Assembly (NCBI GenBank): GCA_963920665.1
Contig: OY987271.1
Span: forward strand, 11,597,350-11,661,349
Reading direction: 5' to 3'
DNA length: 64,000 bases
Source of the DNA: Straminergon stramineum
Lineage: Eukaryota > Streptophyta > Bryopsida > Hypnales > Calliergonaceae
In this document: piece by piece, positions 60,230-64,000 of the stretch
How positions within the stretch are numbered: the first letter of the stretch is position 1
Layout: the number at the start of each line of letters is the position of its first letter
Position numbers and translations under genes: made by a program
Notes under the pieces: model-generated
The model's input: the letters and a program-made list of their open reading frames with translations, nothing else
Databases searched by the model: none
What the model was told of the DNA's origin: nothing

Positions 60230-61131
60230 CGTCGCTCGGACCTTTCTCTAATCCGTGCTCAGGAATGATCAATTCACACACCAGCAGACTCCCAACTTGT
60301 ACTTGTGTGTCGATTCAATAGGAATCGAACCTACTTCGCTTCCTCTCTAGTCTTCGGGAGAATTTCACAGAAGAGCTCGTATTGTGCGTCACAACATGAG
60401 CTTCATAAATCAGAGCTCAAATATGGAGAAGTCCTAGCTGCAATGACTCAAAGAGTGTGGGGTGACTCTATATTAATCGTGACTGCATCTGAGCGAATAC
60501 TATATTCACTTAAAAATAATCTGTTGTATGAAGTAATACACAAGGTGAATGATGTTTGTTCACAGAAGTCTGGTAATGAGCAAATTGCAGAGACTAGTTG
60601 ATCAAAATTAAAGGAGAACTTGCCGAAGCACCCAGCTTTCCGCTGGCTAGCTAGACTGCGTCTCTGTCTGTATTGATTCGATGTGTCGCATTCCATCTAT
60701 CCAGTTGGTGGAGGATTGTTTCCTTCTGTGATAAATAGCTCAGTGACAGTTACCGTCATCAACGTGACTGACACGATTTGCAGTTTGCAAATTTCGTGGT
60801 TACGATGCAAGTTATATATGTGATGAGCAGCTTAATCTCTGTCCGAAAATGTGGGGTCATGCGATCAGTGACAGACGGCTACCGACTAGGATTGTGCAAA
60901 TTCCACCTCATTCTGTTTGGGATTGTGATGTGAAATATTGGAATACAGATCAATTTAGACTGGATGACTTCATGAATCTTTGGGGGTTTAAGTAATAAGC
61001 TTAGTACTGATAGAGTGTAGACTGCAGGATGTTAATGGAGTGCCAGAGGGGAGAGAGGTGCTTTAAATGCTATATTGCAGACGGCGTTTTGCTAATGACC
61101 GCATTCGCAGATGGCTGCTTTTTGGATGTTG
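60230..61131 (-). promoter_or_regulatory. PME upstream region
   Basis: This is non-coding DNA upstream of the PME start. A possible TATA-like box on the minus strand (ttaatataga) lies near 60467-60476, about 240 bp from the ATG. Short frames at 60305-60696 have no domain. The assignment as promoter rests on position. Confidence 0.35.
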
Positions 61132-61257
61132 TTAGGGCAGGCTTCCATGTGGAGTCGGGTCCGGTGAAGTCCGGTGGAATGGGTGTCCAGTTTTTCTGGA
61201 ACTCCCTGTCCACCTCTGAACTTCACCGGACCCGACTCCACATGGAAGCCCGCCCTT
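61132..61257. repeat. 126-bp GC-rich hairpin
   Basis: The arms at 61132-61169 and 61220-61257 are complementary apart from one or two positions (ggcttccatgtggagtcggg against cccgactccacatggaagcc). The intervening part also pairs (gtccag...ctggaactc). Ends are ttagggc and gccctta. It may be a MITE or the source of a hairpin RNA. It is GC-rich unlike its surroundings. Confidence 0.75.
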
Positions 61258-61934
61258 AGGGACCTCCCCAGTGCCAACCTCAATGCACGCCTCTATAAAT
61301 TGCTAATTTTTCACTGGTGTATAATAAAACTTGAAATTTGTACTATTGGAAGTGCATCCCAAAGTACTTTGAATATGTACCAATTTTTTTAAAAATTTCG
61401 ACATTAGAAAATGAAAATAAACCACTTCAAAAGTTAGTTGAATGATAAAAACCATGGAGGAGTGGGCAAGTTACAATTACCAAGGAAAATTCTCCTTCCA
61501 ATTTGAAGGAGAAGGGTTTGTTTTCATTTTCACATGCCTAAATTTGAGGTGTGTGTTTCAAACCTATTCAAGGTACTTTTAGATGTGCTTCCAACGGATT
61601 AAAAAAGAAATCAAGTTATGAATATAAATTCATGAAAAGTTAGTGATTTACAAAGGAGTGAATTGAGGTTGTGCACTAAGGATACTCTTAATGAATTACA
61701 CATAAATCCAACCTAAGCTCTTAACCCAATACCATGGTCATGGAGAAGAAGATGATGAAGGAATTTTTGTACATTGGTGGTTTCTTATAATTTTATCTGC
61801 ATTTGCAGATGTTTTCTAAATAGGTATTCAAAGCATCTGATTTCTAATGCATTGGAGTTATATAGGCCTTGTAGTTGTCATGTTCAATCATGACTTTTGC
61901 AAACTCTAACACACTTGCACAAAGTGCATCAATA

Positions 61935-62283
61935 CATTAGGGGACATTTGAGGGCTCCAAGAGCCCGTCTCAGGGCTGTTCCCTGCATTGTTCCCTGTGC
62001 TGCCAGAAATTGGGAACCAGCCCATGATGGGCTGAATTTTTGTAAAAAAAAATTAAAATTTTTTTCTTCAAAATTTCTAAAAAGTGCTGATAAACTTAAA
62101 ACTGAATTAAAAAAAATTGTTTTTCAAAAAAAATATTTTTTTAAATTTAATTTTTTTTAAAATATATTATTTTCTGACGTGGCAGTGACTGTGCCACGTC
62201 ATACTGCTGCTCTGTCGAGTTCCCACAGCTTGGAAACTGAAGATAACTCGCAGGCTCTTGGAGGCCTCAAATTTCATGTAATG
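61935..62283. mobile_element. MITE with ~33-bp terminal inverted repeats
   Basis: The left end cattaggggacatttgaggg and the complement of the right end cattacatgaaatttgaggc continue alike through 'ctccaagagcc'. The 349-bp element has a T/A-rich core and a second internal stem (gacgtggcag..ctgtgccacgtc, 62176-62200). It is non-coding and the superfamily is unknown. Confidence 0.6.
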
Positions 62284-62912
62284 TCATATTCATTAAAATG
62301 AGAGAATTCCATGATAATAAGAGGACATGAGGCCTACTATCAAACCAAAATGAGACAACAAATGACTCAGGCTAAACACCAAGATAAGGAAAAAATAAAA
62401 TTTAGTAGTAATAGAGTATGTAAAAGATAGAAAATGAGAAGAATTGATATTGGGAGACTCATCTATTTATAATAAAGTAATATCAATTGAATAGGCAATA
62501 TAATTTTGATCTCTTTATGATCATCTTAATCATGTACGCATCACCCTTGCATGTGATTCATGGACAATTCTATGTAGTATCTATACATTGTTGTCATTTA
62601 TCTAGAGAAACCTAATCTAGAATATAGACAATTACCATATGTATGATTTACTCTTGAGCTTCTCAAATGCCTTCAAAATCTCCAATCCTCTATTGTATCT
62701 GATTTTAATCTTCTTGTATTGAGGTAACTCTTGTTGTTGCAACTGCAATGACTTCCGTTCCCATGCATCCAAGTTGGACTAGAGTAGGAACTACGCACTA
62801 CTCCATCATGTGATTGCTTTATTTGCACGTACTCCATCAAATGAGGCATGGTGACATAGAAGAAAGGGTGCAATAATAGAACGTATAGAATCTAGAATCT
62901 AATGCATAGTAT
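62284..62912. other. Intergenic DNA, nothing recognised
   Basis: AT-rich; the minus-strand frame at 62673-62873 is short and domain-free. It could be an upstream piece of the coding-like remnant beside it, but no link is visible. Confidence 0.35.
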
Positions 62913-63209
62913 CTATACATTAGAATTTGAAAACAAATTAGCAACAATAGTATTGTAGCGGTTCTTGCTGTCAACACCACAATCTTTACGGCATTCCAAG
63001 CAATGTACCTTGATGATCCTTATGCCATCTTGATCCCCTCATGTTAGAATCCATTCATTATTTTCTAAAAATACATTTGTTAACTCCATCTTCAATTGTT
63101 CAACTTGTTGAAGGTATTGTTCCATGACATCTTTCGGGATGATGATCAATTTCCAACAAAACCCATTCTCTTTGTTGCCATCACCATTGCTGCTAATCCT
63201 AGAAGATCC
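62913..63209 (-). pseudogene. Coding-like remnant with Cys motif
   Basis: A single minus-strand frame of 98 codons is broken by one TGA. It reads NKENGFCWKLIIIPKDVMEQ, then QVEQLKMELTNVFLENNEW, and after the stop IIKVHCLECRKDCGVDSKNRYNTIV. The segment has an amphipathic or coiled helix followed by CxxC-x3-C. It ends at a stop at 62913. The family is not recognised; it could be a transposon- or host-derived zinc-binding protein. It adjoins the TIR element at 63254. Confidence 0.35.
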
Positions 63210-63253
63210 TTGAGGTTAATTTGAAATCTCCAATTCTGAATCTAGATGCCCAT

Positions 63254-63972
63254 GGGTGATTGCAAGAAATACTTGTCGATTTTGTTGTGTTTTGCAATTT
63301 TTTGGGGGAGTATTTTAAAATTAGAAAATTATTATTTTTTAAATAAAAAAAATATGACTAATGTATATTCCTTTAAGATGAAGGTACCCATGGAAGGATT
63401 TGCATAGAAAAATTCTCTAAGTAGGAGAACTAGAAAAGTGCTAAGTCTTAAGAAAATACATACCATGTTTTAATTAAGGAAAAATAGGAAAAATAGGTAA
63501 ATACAAAAAATAAAAACTAGCCATTTGCAACAACTCTATGGAGATGGTCATTCACCAAAAAAACCACCACAATAATATTTTATATGTTATAAAATGCAAG
63601 TAGAAAGAAGCTCACTTTGTAAACTTCCACACCACAAAAAATTAACTATTTTTAAAATTCCTTCCTTGAATAGCTACAAGTCTACTAGAAAACCATCTCA
63701 TCCAAATTTCAGCTCAAAATCTATTTTTTGGGGTTCTAAATAGTACTAAAAACCTCCAATATGCAATTGTGACATTGGATTGGGGTCTATTTTTGGATAG
63801 TAAATTATTTTTGGAAATTATGAAAAGATTAGGGAAGGTGTATGATAGTCATGAGTACCTTCCCTATAAATCTTGAGTCATTTGGAGCCAAAATACAAAC
63901 ATTATGGGCAAAAAACTAATCAGCACACACCATGTGACACAAAATAGGACAGGTGTTTCTTGCAATCACCCC
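63254..63972. mobile_element. TIR element, family with 602-1772
   Basis: The left end gggtgattgcaagaaatact and the right end aggtgtttcttgcaatcacc are inverted repeats of about 24 bp. The sequence ccat precedes the left end and follows the right end, a possible short target duplication. At 719 bp it is non-coding and AT-rich. It shares its termini with the 1.17-kb element at the left edge of the window. Confidence 0.6.
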
Positions 63973-64000
63973 CATATTTGTAGCTTGCATCAACCACAGG

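Noticed and set aside
60305..60345. tRNA-like T-loop (ggttcgattcc on the minus strand)
   Set aside because: No A box, acceptor stem or anticodon arm could be placed around it; it lies in the PME 5' UTR.
1..64000. CRISPR arrays, bacterial operons or prophage-like systems
   Set aside because: No regularly spaced direct repeats, no ribosome-binding-site-led gene clusters; the spliced genes and transposons are eukaryotic.

Overview
This window is nuclear DNA of a land plant. Three intron-bearing genes are embedded in about 50 kb of AT-rich, transposon-derived sequence. They are a clade-specific protein phosphatase 2C (PP2C12-like, plus strand, 5771-8176), a heptahelical PAQR/adiponectin-receptor-like protein (HHP, minus strand, 47770-49998) and a PMEI-pectin methylesterase (minus strand, 57253-60229). 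All introns have GT..AG ends except PME intron 1. A 200-N gap (16907-17106) shows this is a scaffold assembly. The exons are GC-richer than their surroundings and the introns are short. An early-diverging land plant (bryophyte, lycophyte or fern) is plausible, but no marker here decides it.

Layout. Positions 1-3925 hold several short inverted-repeat elements, the last of them abutting the PP2C promoter. 3926-8550 is the PP2C gene. 10390-12898 holds two copies of an ~0.83-kb TTAA-flanked element; the second carries two nested CACTA-type MITEs, and the first supplies the empty site. 13579-30500 is a nested block. A decayed minus-strand LTR retroelement (tRNA-Asp primer site at 27006, zinc-knuckle ORF, unknown ORF, gag) has had its gag cut in two by a 5.8-kb hAT transposon (16713-22501) with a near-perfect 8-bp target duplication. 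30573-47700 contains further MITEs, a decayed unknown gene, a probable gypsy-type LTR, a 2.3-kb foldback element with 700-800-bp arms, and the 3' end of a Tc1-type transposase. 47770-50820 is HHP with its upstream region. 54954-58728 holds three more TTAA-flanked elements, the smallest inside intron 1 of PME. The right end carries hairpin and TIR elements and a coding-like remnant.

The three genes are unrelated in function (signalling phosphatase, membrane receptor-like protein, cell-wall enzyme) and show no sign of co-regulation. The main interest lies in the mobile DNA: a piggyBac-like TTAA family, which is unusual for plants; an almost intact hAT transposase with a long unexplained C-terminal extension; and nested insertions that can be ordered in time. 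Stop codons in the old coding remnants are mostly those expected from C-to-T change, consistent with decay of methylated cytosine.
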